64,000 bases of DNA, taken from Ferrovum sp. PN-J185 (GTDB taxonomy: Bacteria; Pseudomonadota; Gammaproteobacteria; Burkholderiales; Ferrovaceae). Under the pieces are notes generated by a model, which ran no database searches, was not told the DNA's origin, and worked only from the letters and a program-made list of their open reading frames with translations. The stretch is taken from positions 81,764 through 145,763 of the forward strand of contig NZ_LQZA01000004.1 in assembly GCF_001581925.1 (NCBI RefSeq). Direction: 5' to 3'. Each line of letters begins with the position of its first letter. Position 1 is the first letter of the stretch. Shown one piece after another: positions 7,591 through 16,243 of this stretch. The translations under genes were made by a program, and so were the position numbers.

Positions 7591-7685
7591 CACCGAATTT
7601 GACACCATTCACTCAGCGGATTTCTCCATCTGGTGCACAACTTACGCTATGAGTCCTCTGCTCTAACCAACTGAGCTATAGGCCC
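7591..7685 (-). pseudogene. tRNA-Ile2(CAU) 5' exon plus truncated group I intron
   Basis: Read leftward from 7685, the sequence gives the acceptor 5' strand (GGGCCTA), D-arm and anticodon arm of a tRNA up to CTCAT, so the anticodon is CAU as in tRNA-Ile2. Instead of AATCC, the following 58 nt (7648-7591) contain AATGGTGTCAAATTCGG. I recall this as close to the P3-P4 region of the Azoarcus tRNA-Ile(CAU) group I intron, which sits at the same position. The IS end at 7590 removes the rest of the intron and the whole 3' exon, so no tRNA can be made here. Confidence 0.75.
7649..7685 (-). repeat. att-like direct repeat copy C (tRNA-Ile2 5' half)
   Basis: These 37 bp, from GGGCCTATAG to GGACTCAT, are identical to 20841-20877 and differ by one base from 20616-20652. 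All three copies have the same orientation. They mark the integration core used by the island and lie at its left end. Confidence 0.8.
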
Positions 7686-7739
7686 GAAAGACAGATTCTA
7701 CGTTGACAGCTTTTAAGGGCTGGGCAACTACAAAAAACC

Positions 7740-7759
7740 GTAGAAGCACCGTAGAAGCA
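7740..7759 (+). repeat. paired GTAGAAGCA motif, left end of island
   Basis: GTAGAAGCACCGTAGAAGCA is a tandem pair of GTAGAAGCA units about 55 bp from the tRNA-like repeat. An almost identical pair lies at the same distance beside the intron-bearing tRNA at 20517-20536. These are candidate integrase arm-type binding sites. Confidence 0.55.
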
Positions 7760-7899
7760 AATTTATCGGATTTAACAGGCTACAACCTGTTGTTTTTGTT
7801 ATGTTTTTCTCCAAAAAACGTTTTAAGTAAATAGATTATGAGACGATTAACTAAAAATAAACCTAGTGTTTATGCGGCTTAGCGGGCTATTTGCAAGAC

Positions 7900-7920
7900 T
7901 GTAGAAGCAACTGTAGAAGT
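7900..7920 (+). repeat. second paired GTAGAAGCA motif
   Basis: GTAGAAGCAAC then TGTAGAAGTA form a second tandem pair. The preceding TTGCAAGACT matches TTGCAAAACT before the pair at 20517-20536, so the similarity extends beyond the motif itself. It is a likely duplicated attachment arm. Confidence 0.5.
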
Positions 7921-8081
7921 AAGTAGCATTTTACGTAAAACTAGCACTGCTAAAGAACAGCCATCTTGAGTGACTATTTTAGCTATACAAGACACGTCAT
8001 GGATACATGTTTACGCAATGCATAGCGTCAGTTCATCAACATTGCTCTTTTGAATCGTTTGACTGGATTTCAGCGTTAGCT

Positions 8082-8240
8082 TCATGCAGGTTGCGTAGAC
8101 ATCTTTGTTAAGCGTTGCTGCGTCTGCTGCAACCTTAACCGCAACGCCGCTTCCTTAGCTCGTTTTTGTGCAGCCTTTGCTTGCTGTTTTATTGCATCTA
8201 CATGCTGCTGCCCAACATCCACAAACTCAAATGCTCTCAT
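8082..8240 (-). CDS. small basic coiled-coil-like protein, 52 aa
   Basis: An ATG at 8240 with an AGAGAGG ribosome site opens a 52-codon frame, MRAFEFVDVG and onward, ending in TGA at 8084-8082. The protein is Ala/Gln/Lys/Arg-rich (IKQQAKAAQKRAKEAALRLR) and should form a single amphipathic helix or coiled coil. It lies 63 bp downstream of the DUF6641-like gene in the same orientation. I recognise no family; the clear ribosome site and operon position support expression. Confidence 0.5.
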   Translation of the reverse strand: MRAFEFVDVGQQHVDAIKQQAKAAQKRAKEAALRLRLQQTQQRLTKMSTQPA

Positions 8241-8303
8241 TTCAGTACCTCTCTAAAAAAGTATTTATGGGTGTGCTGGCGCTTGGCAAACACACCCTTT
8301 CGC

Positions 8304-8741
8304 TTACTTTAGAAAGCCACTCCGCAGCTGACCTGAAACAGCTTCAATCTGGCTGTCTAACTCACCCGCGAGTACTGCTACGTTTACCGCTTCCAAAGCT
8401 TCAATAAGCGCATCAGGATTAGCAACTTCAATAGCAGTCTTGCCTTTTGCAAGTTCAATAACCTTTGCACCGTAACGTATAGCAATACAGCACTTGCCAT
8501 TTTCTGCAACAAACCACCAAGGCTTAATGCGTTTAGGCACTGTTACAACGACACGCTCACCGCCTGTACTTGTAACTGTCTTGTTTTTAGTTGGCGCATA
8601 ACTTTCGCCGCGACTTTGTGCATGTGCCAGCTGGATTTGTTCGAACACCTTGCTGCTTAGCTTATTGCGGCGCTGCACAACAGGTGGCTGATTAGTAGGT
8701 TTTTTAGCTGCTACGAGCTTTAGTGATGCAAGTGTTGCCAT
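8304..8741 (-). CDS. DUF6641-like protein, 145 aa
   Basis: The start MATLASLKLVAAKKPTN and the body (PVVQRRNKLSSKVFEQIQLA, then KRIKPWWFVAENGKCCIAIRYGAKVIELAKGK) match my recollection of a small family of unknown function, DUF6641, found in integrated elements of betaproteobacteria. The N-terminus is basic and the C-terminus alpha-helical, and there is no membrane segment. It is divergent from the gene at 8875 across a 133-bp spacer with a strong inverted repeat. A regulatory or DNA-associated role is plausible but not shown. Confidence 0.65.
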   Translation of the reverse strand: MATLASLKLVAAKKPTNQPPVVQRRNKLSSKVFEQIQLAHAQSRGESYAPTKNKTVTSTGGERVVVTVPKRIKPWWFVAENGKCCIAIRYGAKVIELAKGKTAIEVANPDALIEALEAVNVAVLAGELDSQIEAVSGQLRSGFLK

Positions 8742-8819
8742 AGTGTTTCTCCTTTTGTTTAACTGGGCAAAGCAACTTTATGGCCTGACTTTAAGGTTGG
8801 GCAAGAGAAAAAATAAGGC

Positions 8820-8858
8820 TGATATGGAGTGGATATAAATAAAAGCAAATCCATATCA
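8820..8858. promoter_or_regulatory. inverted repeat between divergent genes (operator or origin)
   Basis: TGATATGGA (8820-8828) and TCCATATCA (8850-8858) form a perfect 9-bp inverted repeat. A further GGATAT copy lies between them and the intervening DNA is AT-rich. It is 16 bp upstream of the start at 8875, fitting an operator or iteron-like replication origin. Confidence 0.5.
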
Positions 8859-8874
8859 CTAGGCTAAATAAAAC

Positions 8875-9441
8875 ATGCAATACACAGCTAAAAACATCGA
8901 AACTTTTATGCAGTCTTACGATAAGCACGTAAGCCACTACATAGTCGCGCACACACATTTCAGGCCATTTTTAAACCCACATAGCAAGTACACAGGCAAC
9001 AACAAAATACGCATAGGCAAGATGGCAGAACAGGCAAGCAAAGACTGCAGGTATGCGCTTAACTGCTTTAACAAGCTGCTATACCCTTCAGCCAGCAACA
9101 AGCCTACACGCTTTCCTTACATCTACAGGCCACTCACTTTTGTAACTATAGAAGGCGCTAGAGAGACAACCGACAAGGCGCAAACAATACATTTCAATAT
9201 AGCTATAGGCAACTTGCCAACAGTGCTAACAACTGAAGAAATACAGACTTTGTTTAGCTACGCTTGGCATGAAAAGGCCGGCTTATCGCAGGATATACAG
9301 GTTTATAAAAAACAGACAGGCACTTGGTTCGGCTACACGCTAAAAGAGGCACAACAGGCACCAAGCAAAGCATGGGCAACGGATGGTATTTGGGATGTTA
9401 ATAACTGCTGGATACCACACGCCGCGCTAAACGCAGACTGA
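8875..9441 (+). CDS. hypothetical protein, possible replication initiator, 188 aa
   Basis: I cannot place this protein with certainty. Central segments TFVTIEGARETTDKAQTIHFNIAI and a later GTWFGYTLKEAQQ recall the order of His-rich motif 2 and Tyr motif 3 in rolling-circle Rep or YagK/YfjJ-like proteins. The usual second His of the HUH motif is Asn here. Its position next to an inverted-repeat-rich AT region and beside a DUF6641-like gene is like the core of small integrated elements. It reads away from the hsd operon. The replication role is an inference. Confidence 0.5.
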   Translation: MQYTAKNIETFMQSYDKHVSHYIVAHTHFRPFLNPHSKYTGNNKIRIGKMAEQASKDCRYALNCFNKLLYPSASNKPTRFPYIYRPLTFVTIEGARETTDKAQTIHFNIAIGNLPTVLTTEEIQTLFSYAWHEKAGLSQDIQVYKKQTGTWFGYTLKEAQQAPSKAWATDGIWDVNNCWIPHAALNAD

Positions 9442-9463
9442 AGTTACGTTTAGTTTATTTGAC

Positions 9464-9492
9464 AACTATGGACTGCTAGCGAGTCCATAGTT
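9464..9492. terminator. strong hairpin between convergent genes
   Basis: AACTATGGACT (9464-9474) pairs perfectly with AGTCCATAGTT (9482-9492) around a seven-base loop, and GACAA/TTGTC extends the symmetry outside. It lies between the convergent genes ending at 9441 and 9519 and could terminate both, although it lacks a long T-run. Confidence 0.5.
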
Positions 9493-9518
9493 CTTTGTCA
9501 TGTCTGTTTGAAATGTGA

Positions 9519-9974
9519 TTAGCTTTTCTTCAACAAACCAAAAGTAGACTGTGACTTGACGTTTTGAATCAATGTTTGAAGTTCACTTTCATTAAGTGAA
9601 TCAAACTGATTGCTAAAGAACTCGTTTAGCGTAACGGCTTCTTCTGATGCTTTGTATGTTAAGTCTACATCGCCGATGTCATTAGAAAATAGTTTGAATG
9701 TGTATTCAACTTCAAAGTCACTTGTAAGAGAGAGGCCGTAGAACAAAACGCCAGATGCTTCAGCAATATCATCATTGAAAGCTATCGATGCTTCGATTGC
9801 TTCATCTATCTCATCGTGACCAGCAGTACCACACTCTCTGTCACATGGTGCAACAAGTAGGCTGTTTACAAACTCATGCTCGCCATTATTTTTTTGGTGA
9901 AACCTACCAATAAGTACTTTTAAGAGCTTATGTAGTTCTGTTAGGTATTCGTCTTTTAACTCTTGTTTATTCAT
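9519..9974 (-). CDS. hypothetical protein at the end of the hsd operon, 151 aa
   Basis: The ATG at 9974 abuts the stop of hsdR at 9975, so it is almost certainly translated from the hsd transcript. The protein is acidic and soluble, with Asp/Glu-rich centre and C-terminus and one CDREC pair near residue 45. I recognise no domain. It could be an accessory or anti-restriction-like factor of this type I system, or an unrelated passenger; position is the only evidence. Confidence 0.6.
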   Translation of the reverse strand: MNKQELKDEYLTELHKLLKVLIGRFHQKNNGEHEFVNSLLVAPCDRECGTAGHDEIDEAIEASIAFNDDIAEASGVLFYGLSLTSDFEVEYTFKLFSNDIGDVDLTYKASEEAVTLNEFFSNQFDSLNESELQTLIQNVKSQSTFGLLKKS

Positions 9975-12900
9975 TTAAACCTTCTCCATCCAATCTTCAC
10001 CTAGCGCCTGAACTTGCTGCAACACCAACTCTACAGCAGCATCTTGTTGGTCTGGTGGGTACTTGTACTTGCGCAGAATACGTTTAACCATCAATCGCAA
10101 ACTTGCACGAACACTTTCGCGCTCAGACCAGTCAACCTTTAAGTTTTGACGCAGGTTCTCAGTTAGTTCGTGCGCAATCTTCTTCAAAATCTCATCGTTC
10201 AGTTCGCGAACAGCAGATTCATTGTTCGCTAATGCGTCATAAAACTTAACTTCATCGTCAGTCAGTCCTAGCTGTTCGCCACGTCCACTAGCTTCACGGA
10301 ACTTCTTAGCCATTTCAATCAGCTCTTCCATCACCTGCGCTGTTTCGATTGCGCGATTTTGGTAACGCTGAATGACACTGGTTAAAAGGTCGCTGAACTT
10401 CTTCTCTTGCACAACGTTACTCTTGAAGCGGCTCTTTATTTCGCCTTGAAGTAATCGTTCAAGCAGTTCAACTGCCAAGTTACGCTCAGGCAAGTTTCGG
10501 ACTTGAGCCAAGAACTCATCATCAAGTAGGCCAATGTTTGGTTTCTCAAGGCCAACAGCATCGAAGATATCTACAACGCTATCGGAGACCAATGCTGAGC
10601 TAATGATTTGACGGATAGCTAGGTCACGTTGCTCGTCAGTTTTACGCTGTGCAGTCAGGTCACGCTTAGTCAGTAGCACCTTAATGCCTTGCATGAACGC
10701 CACTTCTTCGCGTACTTGTTTCGCCTCATCCAATGTGCAGCAAAGGGTAAATGCCTTGCTCATAGCTACTGCTGTGTCAGCAAAGCGTTTCTTGCCATCC
10801 TTGATGCCTAAAACATGGTTAGCTGCGCCTGCTAGTGCTTTGTGTCCAGCCGTCATAAAGTTGCTGTAGTCGAAGCCATGCAGCATTCCGCGAAGAATAT
10901 CCAACTTCTCAGCTAGTACGCTATAGGCCTCTTGTGCATCGACTTTGATTTGTCCACGGCCTTTGCTGCCCGTGTACTCTTTCATGGCAGCTTTAAGCTC
11001 GTTACCAATACCGATGTAGTCAACGACTAAGCCGCCTTGCTTGTCCTTAAACACACGATTCACCCGTGCAATCGCTTGCATTAGGTTATGGCCTTTCATC
11101 GGCTTGTCCACGTACAGCGTATGCACGCAGGGAGCGTCAAAGCCTGTTAGCCACATGTCCCTAACAATAACCAGCTTCAGTTCGTCGTTAGGGTCTTTAA
11201 ATCGTTTCTCAAGACGTTTTTTAGTTTTGCCATCGTAAATGTGCGGTCGAAGCAAGGCTTTATCACTTGCGCTGCCAGTCATCACAACTTTGATTGCGCC
11301 TTTTTCGGGGTCTTCGCTGTGCCAATCAGGACGTAGTTTGACAATCTCGTTATACAAGTGGACACAGATTTCACGGCTCATAGCAACAACCATTGCCTTA
11401 CCAGCCATTGCCTTATTACGTTCTTCAAAGTGCAGCACTAAGTCAGCGGCAACTTGCGCGACCCGAGGGGCAGCACCAACGACCTTTTCAAGTGCAGCCC
11501 ACTTCGATTTCAGCTTTGCCTGTGCGCCTTCTTCTTCATCTTCTGCCAGTTCATCAACTTCAGCGTCAATCGTTGGCAAGTCTTCATCTTTTAGCCTTAG
11601 CTTGGCTAAACGAGATTCGTAGTAAATCGCAACAGTGGCGCCATCTTCCTTAGCCTGTTGCATGTCATATACGTGTATGTAGTCGCCAAACACAGCGCGA
11701 GTATCACGGTCTTCACTGCTTACAGGCGTTCCAGTAAAGGCTACAAAGGTTGCATTTGGGAAGGCATCACGTAAGTGCTGTGCATAACCAGCTTGATAGC
11801 GTTCTTCGCCAGCCTTACCTTTTAGCTTCGCCTCAAAACCATACTGAGTTCTATGCGCTTCATCTGCAATCACTACGATGTTGCTGCGGTCGGATAAAAC
11901 AGGGAAAGCGTTTTCGCCATCATCCAGCATAAACTTTTGAATGGTTGCAAACACAATACCGCCAGAAGGGCGTTTGCTTAACTTGTCACGTAAGTCTTGT
12001 CGTGATGCCACTTGTATAGGTTGTTCACGAAGTAAATCTTGAGACAAGCTAAACACACCAAACAACTGACCATCTAAGTCATTGCGGTCTGTAATAACAA
12101 CGACTGTTGGGTTTTCCATTGCAGCTTCTTGCATCACGCGAGCTGCAAAGCATGTCATGGTGATGCTCTTGCCGCTGCCTTGCGTATGCCAAACAACGCC
12201 GCCTTTATGCGTCCCATTAGGACGTGAAGCAGTTACGACTTGATTGATAGCTGCACGTACAGCATGGAACTGGTGGTAGCCAGCAATCTTTTTAACCAAC
12301 TTGCCATCATCTTCAAACAGAACAAAGAAGCGGAGATAGTCTAAGAAGTATTGCGGGTCAAACAGACCGCGCACTAATGTTTCGAGTTCGTGGAACTGTC
12401 CAAGTGGGTCAATCGTTAAGCCATCAATAGTTCTCCATGCCATAAAGCGTTCTGCATCTGCAGAAAGCGACCCAAGCAGTGCCTCTGTACCATCCGAAAT
12501 AACTAAGACCTCGTTGTACTGGAAGACGTCAGGTATTTGTTCTTTGTAGGTTTGGATTTGGTCGAACGCTTTCCAAACGTCAGCATTAAGGTCTGCTGGA
12601 TTTTTTAGCTCGATGAGAGATAGCGGCAGTCCATTAACAAACAAAATAATGTCAGGGCGGCGTGTATGACGGGGACCTTTGATGGTGAACTGATTAGCTG
12701 CTGCCCAGTCGTTGTTTGTTGGATTCAGCCAGTCAACTAACTTAACAAAGTCACCTCGTGTTTCGCCGTCTTTTTGATACTGAACAGGTACACCATTAAC
12801 AAGCAGCTTATGAAAGTGACGGTTAGCAGATAGTAGTGATGGGATGCCTAGGTCTTGTACTTGCTTAAATGCATCTTCACGTGCGGCAGTTGGTACAGTT

Positions 12901-13070
12901 GGGTTAAGGCGATTGATTGCTTTACGTAGGCGAAATGGGAGAAACGTTTGAATGTAATCAACTCGTTCAGGGCAAATGCCGTCAAAAGCAATGTCAGGAC
13001 CCTTTAGCAACTTGTATCCAATGTCGCTTAGCCAGCCTAACGTTTCTTGTTCTAGTTGGTCTTCTGTCAT
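9975..13070 (-). CDS. hsdR: type I restriction enzyme, R subunit (HsdR), 1031 aa
   Basis: HsdR is the ATP-driven DNA translocase and endonuclease of a type I restriction-modification complex. The N-terminal PD-(D/E)xK nuclease is visible as [11 protein letters not shown] (Asp140) and SLIELKNP (Glu154, Lys156). The SF2 motor follows, with Walker A HTQGSGKS (Lys301), the DEAH box in [18 protein letters not shown] and [10 protein letters not shown] helical C-terminal part would dock on HsdM. Length and domain order are normal and the frame is intact. It follows hsdS after four bases, in the order hsdM-hsdS-hsdR. Confidence 0.95.
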   Translation of the reverse strand: MTEDQLEQETLGWLSDIGYKLLKGPDIAFDGICPERVDYIQTFLPFRLRKAINRLNPTVPTAAREDAFKQVQDLGIPSLLSANRHFHKLLVNGVPVQYQKDGETRGDFVKLVDWLNPTNNDWAAANQFTIKGPRHTRRPDIILFVNGLPLSLIELKNPADLNADVWKAFDQIQTYKEQIPDVFQYNEVLVISDGTEALLGSLSADAERFMAWRTIDGLTIDPLGQFHELETLVRGLFDPQYFLDYLRFFVLFEDDGKLVKKIAGYHQFHAVRAAINQVVTASRPNGTHKGGVVWHTQGSGKSITMTCFAARVMQEAAMENPTVVVITDRNDLDGQLFGVFSLSQDLLREQPIQVASRQDLRDKLSKRPSGGIVFATIQKFMLDDGENAFPVLSDRSNIVVIADEAHRTQYGFEAKLKGKAGEERYQAGYAQHLRDAFPNATFVAFTGTPVSSEDRDTRAVFGDYIHVYDMQQAKEDGATVAIYYESRLAKLRLKDEDLPTIDAEVDELAEDEEEGAQAKLKSKWAALEKVVGAAPRVAQVAADLVLHFEERNKAMAGKAMVVAMSREICVHLYNEIVKLRPDWHSEDPEKGAIKVVMTGSASDKALLRPHIYDGKTKKRLEKRFKDPNDELKLVIVRDMWLTGFDAPCVHTLYVDKPMKGHNLMQAIARVNRVFKDKQGGLVVDYIGIGNELKAAMKEYTGSKGRGQIKVDAQEAYSVLAEKLDILRGMLHGFDYSNFMTAGHKALAGAANHVLGIKDGKKRFADTAVAMSKAFTLCCTLDEAKQVREEVAFMQGIKVLLTKRDLTAQRKTDEQRDLAIRQIISSALVSDSVVDIFDAVGLEKPNIGLLDDEFLAQVRNLPERNLAVELLERLLQGEIKSRFKSNVVQEKKFSDLLTSVIQRYQNRAIETAQVMEELIEMAKKFREASGRGEQLGLTDDEVKFYDALANNESAVRELNDEILKKIAHELTENLRQNLKVDWSERESVRASLRLMVKRILRKYKYPPDQQDAAVELVLQQVQALGEDWMEKV

Positions 13071-13074
13071 AGTT

Positions 13075-14421
13075 TTATGCCGTTAATGAATCAAGTTCAA
13101 CATCATTAACGCTAAGCTGACCTGAGATGAGGCGTGGGAGTAGAGTGTCGCGTAAAGACGACAGTGTTTCTATTTGCATCATTTGGATTCTGTTGACGAA
13201 AACTTCCACTGCTTCAGCAAATGCAATCAAAACACTCTCGCATGGGATAACTACTAACTCATTTTCTAAAAAATGTGATGTTTGAAAGTTTGCAATGCCA
13301 GTGCTTTGGTTTTGGTATTCCCACGTTTTGCCTATTGCATATATATACGTCAAGTGTTGCGCTAGTAGAACACCAATATTTTTATTGATGGGTCTCATCA
13401 GTCTACAAAAGCTGGCGGGCTCGACAGGGCAGTCAAATCGATCAAGTAAGTTTTGAGATAGGAAAAGAGAACGACCAGTGGGCTGTTCTTTGCTACCACC
13501 AGATACTTCTATCAAAATATCACCATCTTGAAGTCTTCGAGTAGCAAGTTTTTTTTGTGATGTGTAGCGTATGGGAACACGATTGTTAGTAGACATTTGC
13601 AAGTCAGGGATATCAGTTCCACGAATAATCGCTACCCGAACGTTATTTTTTTCATCAGAAACATCACTGCCCCAATCACCGCCAATCGTATTCGTTATCA
13701 GTTCGCCGAAGGGAACTAGTTTCCAACCTTCAGGAAGCAATCCTTTTTTAGATTCAGTGAAAACTTTAGGGAAAAGTTTCATTGTTGCTTCAGGTATGCC
13801 TTGTAGAAGTAACCCAGATACATTGGCATGAACTATGTCGAAATCTACGAACCATGACTTAAATAGGGCTTGCGCAAGTTGCTCCAATGTTTTATTTGTA
13901 TCTTGTAAAAGCTGAATACGATTATCTATAGTTGAAAGTATTTGAGCCGCTTGTCTTCGCTCATTTTGTGGAGGACAAAAAAACTCATACTCTGCAATAG
14001 ATTGCCATGAGACCCTTTGCCGTCCTGAAGTGCCTTCCATACGGCTGATCGCATATTCACGGAACGAAGGCTCTCTGCAGAGGTAATAAATGAAATCATT
14101 GTCAGCTTCATCGATGCCACATAAAACTATGAACTCTGTAGAACCTTCGCCGACAACATTTTCATTAAGACAGCTTACCTGTGCTGTCTTGCCATTCTCA
14201 AGGCACGGTGTGATGCGTGCCAAAAGTGTGTCTCCATTTTGAAAGTGTGAGCCAGCTGCTTTTGCTATTCGCTTTTCAATACTATCTACAGTTATATTTC
14301 GTGAATGTTGCGGCACTGCGGCCATGTCTACAAATGGAATCTCAACCCCTTTTGTAATAGACCGTTTAGGGTTGATTTTTGCGATGTTATCTAGTCGAAC
14401 CATTTGGTGATTAAAAGTCAT
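13075..14421 (-). CDS. hsdS: type I restriction enzyme, specificity subunit (HsdS), 448 aa
   Basis: HsdS carries two target-recognition domains that read the halves of a bipartite site, joined by conserved helices. The first half runs to about residue 205, including the spacer helix [40 protein letters not shown] split over its length. The second starts near [13 protein letters not shown] and ends with [26 protein letters not shown]. The start overlaps the end of hsdM by 11 bp, implying coupled synthesis. The target sequence cannot be inferred here. There is no sign of shuffling repeats or truncated extra hsdS copies. Confidence 0.93.
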   Translation of the reverse strand: MTFNHQMVRLDNIAKINPKRSITKGVEIPFVDMAAVPQHSRNITVDSIEKRIAKAAGSHFQNGDTLLARITPCLENGKTAQVSCLNENVVGEGSTEFIVLCGIDEADNDFIYYLCREPSFREYAISRMEGTSGRQRVSWQSIAEYEFFCPPQNERRQAAQILSTIDNRIQLLQDTNKTLEQLAQALFKSWFVDFDIVHANVSGLLLQGIPEATMKLFPKVFTESKKGLLPEGWKLVPFGELITNTIGGDWGSDVSDEKNNVRVAIIRGTDIPDLQMSTNNRVPIRYTSQKKLATRRLQDGDILIEVSGGSKEQPTGRSLFLSQNLLDRFDCPVEPASFCRLMRPINKNIGVLLAQHLTYIYAIGKTWEYQNQSTGIANFQTSHFLENELVVIPCESVLIAFAEAVEVFVNRIQMMQIETLSSLRDTLLPRLISGQLSVNDVELDSLTA

Positions 14422-15958
14422 AGCCTAATGCGCCAAGTTGATTTTTAATAAGTATGTCGAGCTCTGTACCTTTTCTCATTTGCTCCCCTAACTTTTCAGT
14501 CAGCATTTGCATCTTTTCTGCAAAAAGTTCATCGTCGTCTTCGACTTCTTCAGCCCCTACATATCGACCAGGAGCTAGTACATAGTTGTGTTCTGCAATC
14601 TCAGCCAGTTTTACATTACGGCAAAAACCAGCAACGTCTTCATAAATCCCTTTCTCTCCACGCCATGCGGCCACTGTTCTTTCTATTAAGCCAATAGCGT
14701 CATCAGTAAGCTCTGATTGAACACGGCTAATCATCGTAGCCATCTTGCGAGTATCAATAAAAAGTACATCACCCTTGCGTTCCGTTTTTTTCTTAACTAA
14801 AAACCATAAGCAAGCTGGTATTTGGGTGTTGAAAAATAGTTGACTCGGTAAAGCAATCATTACTTCAACAACATCTGCTTCAATCATGGCTGCACGTATC
14901 GCTCCTTCGCTATTTTGCGTAGAACTCATACTGCCGTTAGCTAAGACAATGCCTGCGCGACCCGTTGGCTTAAGGTGATACAGCATGTGCTGCAACCATG
15001 CATAGTTAGCATTGCCTTGAGGCGGGTCACCATAAACCCAACGTGCATCTCCCATCAAGCTGCCATGCCACCAATCACTAATATTAAATGGTGGGTTAGC
15101 TAGGATGTAATCAGCACGAAGATCGGGGTGTTGATTTTTCGTAAATGTGTCATTTGGTTCGCGGCCAAGATTGAAGTCAATACCGCGAATAGCCAAGTTC
15201 ATAGCAGCTAGCCGCCAAGTCGTTGGGTTTGCTTCCTGTCCGTAAATAGCTACATCACCAATCTTGCCGCCGTGCGATTCAATAAACTTTTCGGATTGCA
15301 CAAACATGCCGCCAGAGCCGCAGCATGGGTCGTACACCTTACCTTCGTGCGGCGAGAGAACGGCAACCAATGTTTTGACGATTGATGCAGGTGTGTAGAA
15401 CTGTCCGCCACGCTTACCCTCCGCACTAGCAAACATTCCTAAAAAGTATTCGTAGATTTGTCCCAGTACATCACGGGCAGTGCTTGGGTTTTCACCAAAC
15501 CCAATCGTTGAAATCATGTCAACGAGTTCACCCAACTTGCCATCGGGTAACTGCGCACGTGCATAGCGTTTATCGAGGATGCCTTTAAGTTTTGGATTTT
15601 CAGTTTCAATGACTGTTAGTGCATCATCAATACGCTTGCCAATGTCGGGAGCTTTTGCCGCAGCCCGAATAGCCTCCCATCGTGCAGCCTCAGGAACCCA
15701 AAAAACGTTAGCTGCTGTGTAGTAGTCACGTTCCTCCAGTTCTACTGCAATGTCTTCATCGCTAGCATCAGCTATGTAGTAATCATCTTTTGGGTCACGC
15801 AACCGTTGTGTTAGCTCTTGTTGCTTTGCAGAGAAGGTGTCAGAGATGTACTTTACGAAGATGAGACCAAGCACAAGATGCTTGTATTCAGCGGCATCCA
15901 TGTTTGCACGTAACTTGTCAGCAGTAGCCCAAAGCGTTTTTTTAATATCGTCCAGCAT
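14411..15958 (-). CDS. hsdM: type I restriction enzyme, methylase subunit (HsdM), 515 aa
   Basis: HsdM is the N6-adenine DNA methyltransferase subunit that protects host sites. The N-terminal helical domain (DDIKKTLWATADKLRANM) is followed by the Rossmann catalytic domain. The SAM-binding motif DPCCGSGG is at residues 210-217 and the adenine methylase motif NPPF at 288-291. It is the first gene of the hsd operon, 20 bp after a small ribbon-helix-helix gene. Length is typical, so the system looks functional. Confidence 0.95.
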   Translation of the reverse strand: MLDDIKKTLWATADKLRANMDAAEYKHLVLGLIFVKYISDTFSAKQQELTQRLRDPKDDYYIADASDEDIAVELEERDYYTAANVFWVPEAARWEAIRAAAKAPDIGKRIDDALTVIETENPKLKGILDKRYARAQLPDGKLGELVDMISTIGFGENPSTARDVLGQIYEYFLGMFASAEGKRGGQFYTPASIVKTLVAVLSPHEGKVYDPCCGSGGMFVQSEKFIESHGGKIGDVAIYGQEANPTTWRLAAMNLAIRGIDFNLGREPNDTFTKNQHPDLRADYILANPPFNISDWWHGSLMGDARWVYGDPPQGNANYAWLQHMLYHLKPTGRAGIVLANGSMSSTQNSEGAIRAAMIEADVVEVMIALPSQLFFNTQIPACLWFLVKKKTERKGDVLFIDTRKMATMISRVQSELTDDAIGLIERTVAAWRGEKGIYEDVAGFCRNVKLAEIAEHNYVLAPGRYVGAEEVEDDDELFAEKMQMLTEKLGEQMRKGTELDILIKNQLGALGYDF

Positions 15959-15978
15959 TTGTATTTTTCTCGTTGTTA

Positions 15979-16164
15979 TTAGCGGAGAGCTTTTTTGGCA
16001 TTGAAGCTACCAAGCTGCTTTGTTTTGGAACTGTTGGTTTTGATGAAATCTCGCATAAATGCTCTTAGCACTTGTGCAGCTGGTACGTCATTCTTTCGGC
16101 ACAGCTCCACGAACTCCTCGCGAAGCTCTGGCTCGACCCGTATGCGCATTCCTGCATCTTTCAT
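15979..16164 (-). CDS. ribbon-helix-helix (CopG/Arc-type) small protein, 61 aa
   Basis: GMRIRVEPELREEFVELCRKN followed by a second amphipathic helix (VPAAQVLRAFMRDFIKTN) fits a ribbon-helix-helix DNA-binding fold, as in CopG, Arc or RelB/DinJ-type regulators. It starts the leftward hsd transcription unit and lies 20 bp before hsdM. A 79-bp spacer separates it from the divergent Mrr-like gene. It is a good candidate for controlling the shared promoter region. No toxin gene is adjacent, so an antitoxin role is less likely. Confidence 0.7.
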   Translation of the reverse strand: MKDAGMRIRVEPELREEFVELCRKNDVPAAQVLRAFMRDFIKTNSSKTKQLGSFNAKKALR

Positions 16165-16243
16165 AGCTGTCTTTCTAGGTTACACAATGTGTATCCACAG
16201 TCTAGCAGATGGTGTAGACTGGTGCTAGAAAATATAGGCAAAT

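Larger units (their letters stand above)
7691..8081. other. non-coding left arm of the island
   Basis: I see no credible gene in this 390-bp stretch. It contains the paired repeat at 7740-7759, and a hairpin at 7774-7791 (AACAGG/CCTGTT) followed by T-rich sequence that may be a terminator. A second repeat pair lies at 7900-7920. TTATGAGA within 7830-7845 resembles the flank of att copy B. Confidence 0.5.

Noticed and set aside
8168-8407. 79-aa plus-strand frame in the island
   Set aside because: Antisense to two better supported leftward genes, one with a clear ribosome site.
10684-11932. Several plus-strand open frames inside hsdR
   Set aside because: Antisense shadows of an intact hsdR gene, rich in Ser/Leu and lacking ribosome sites.
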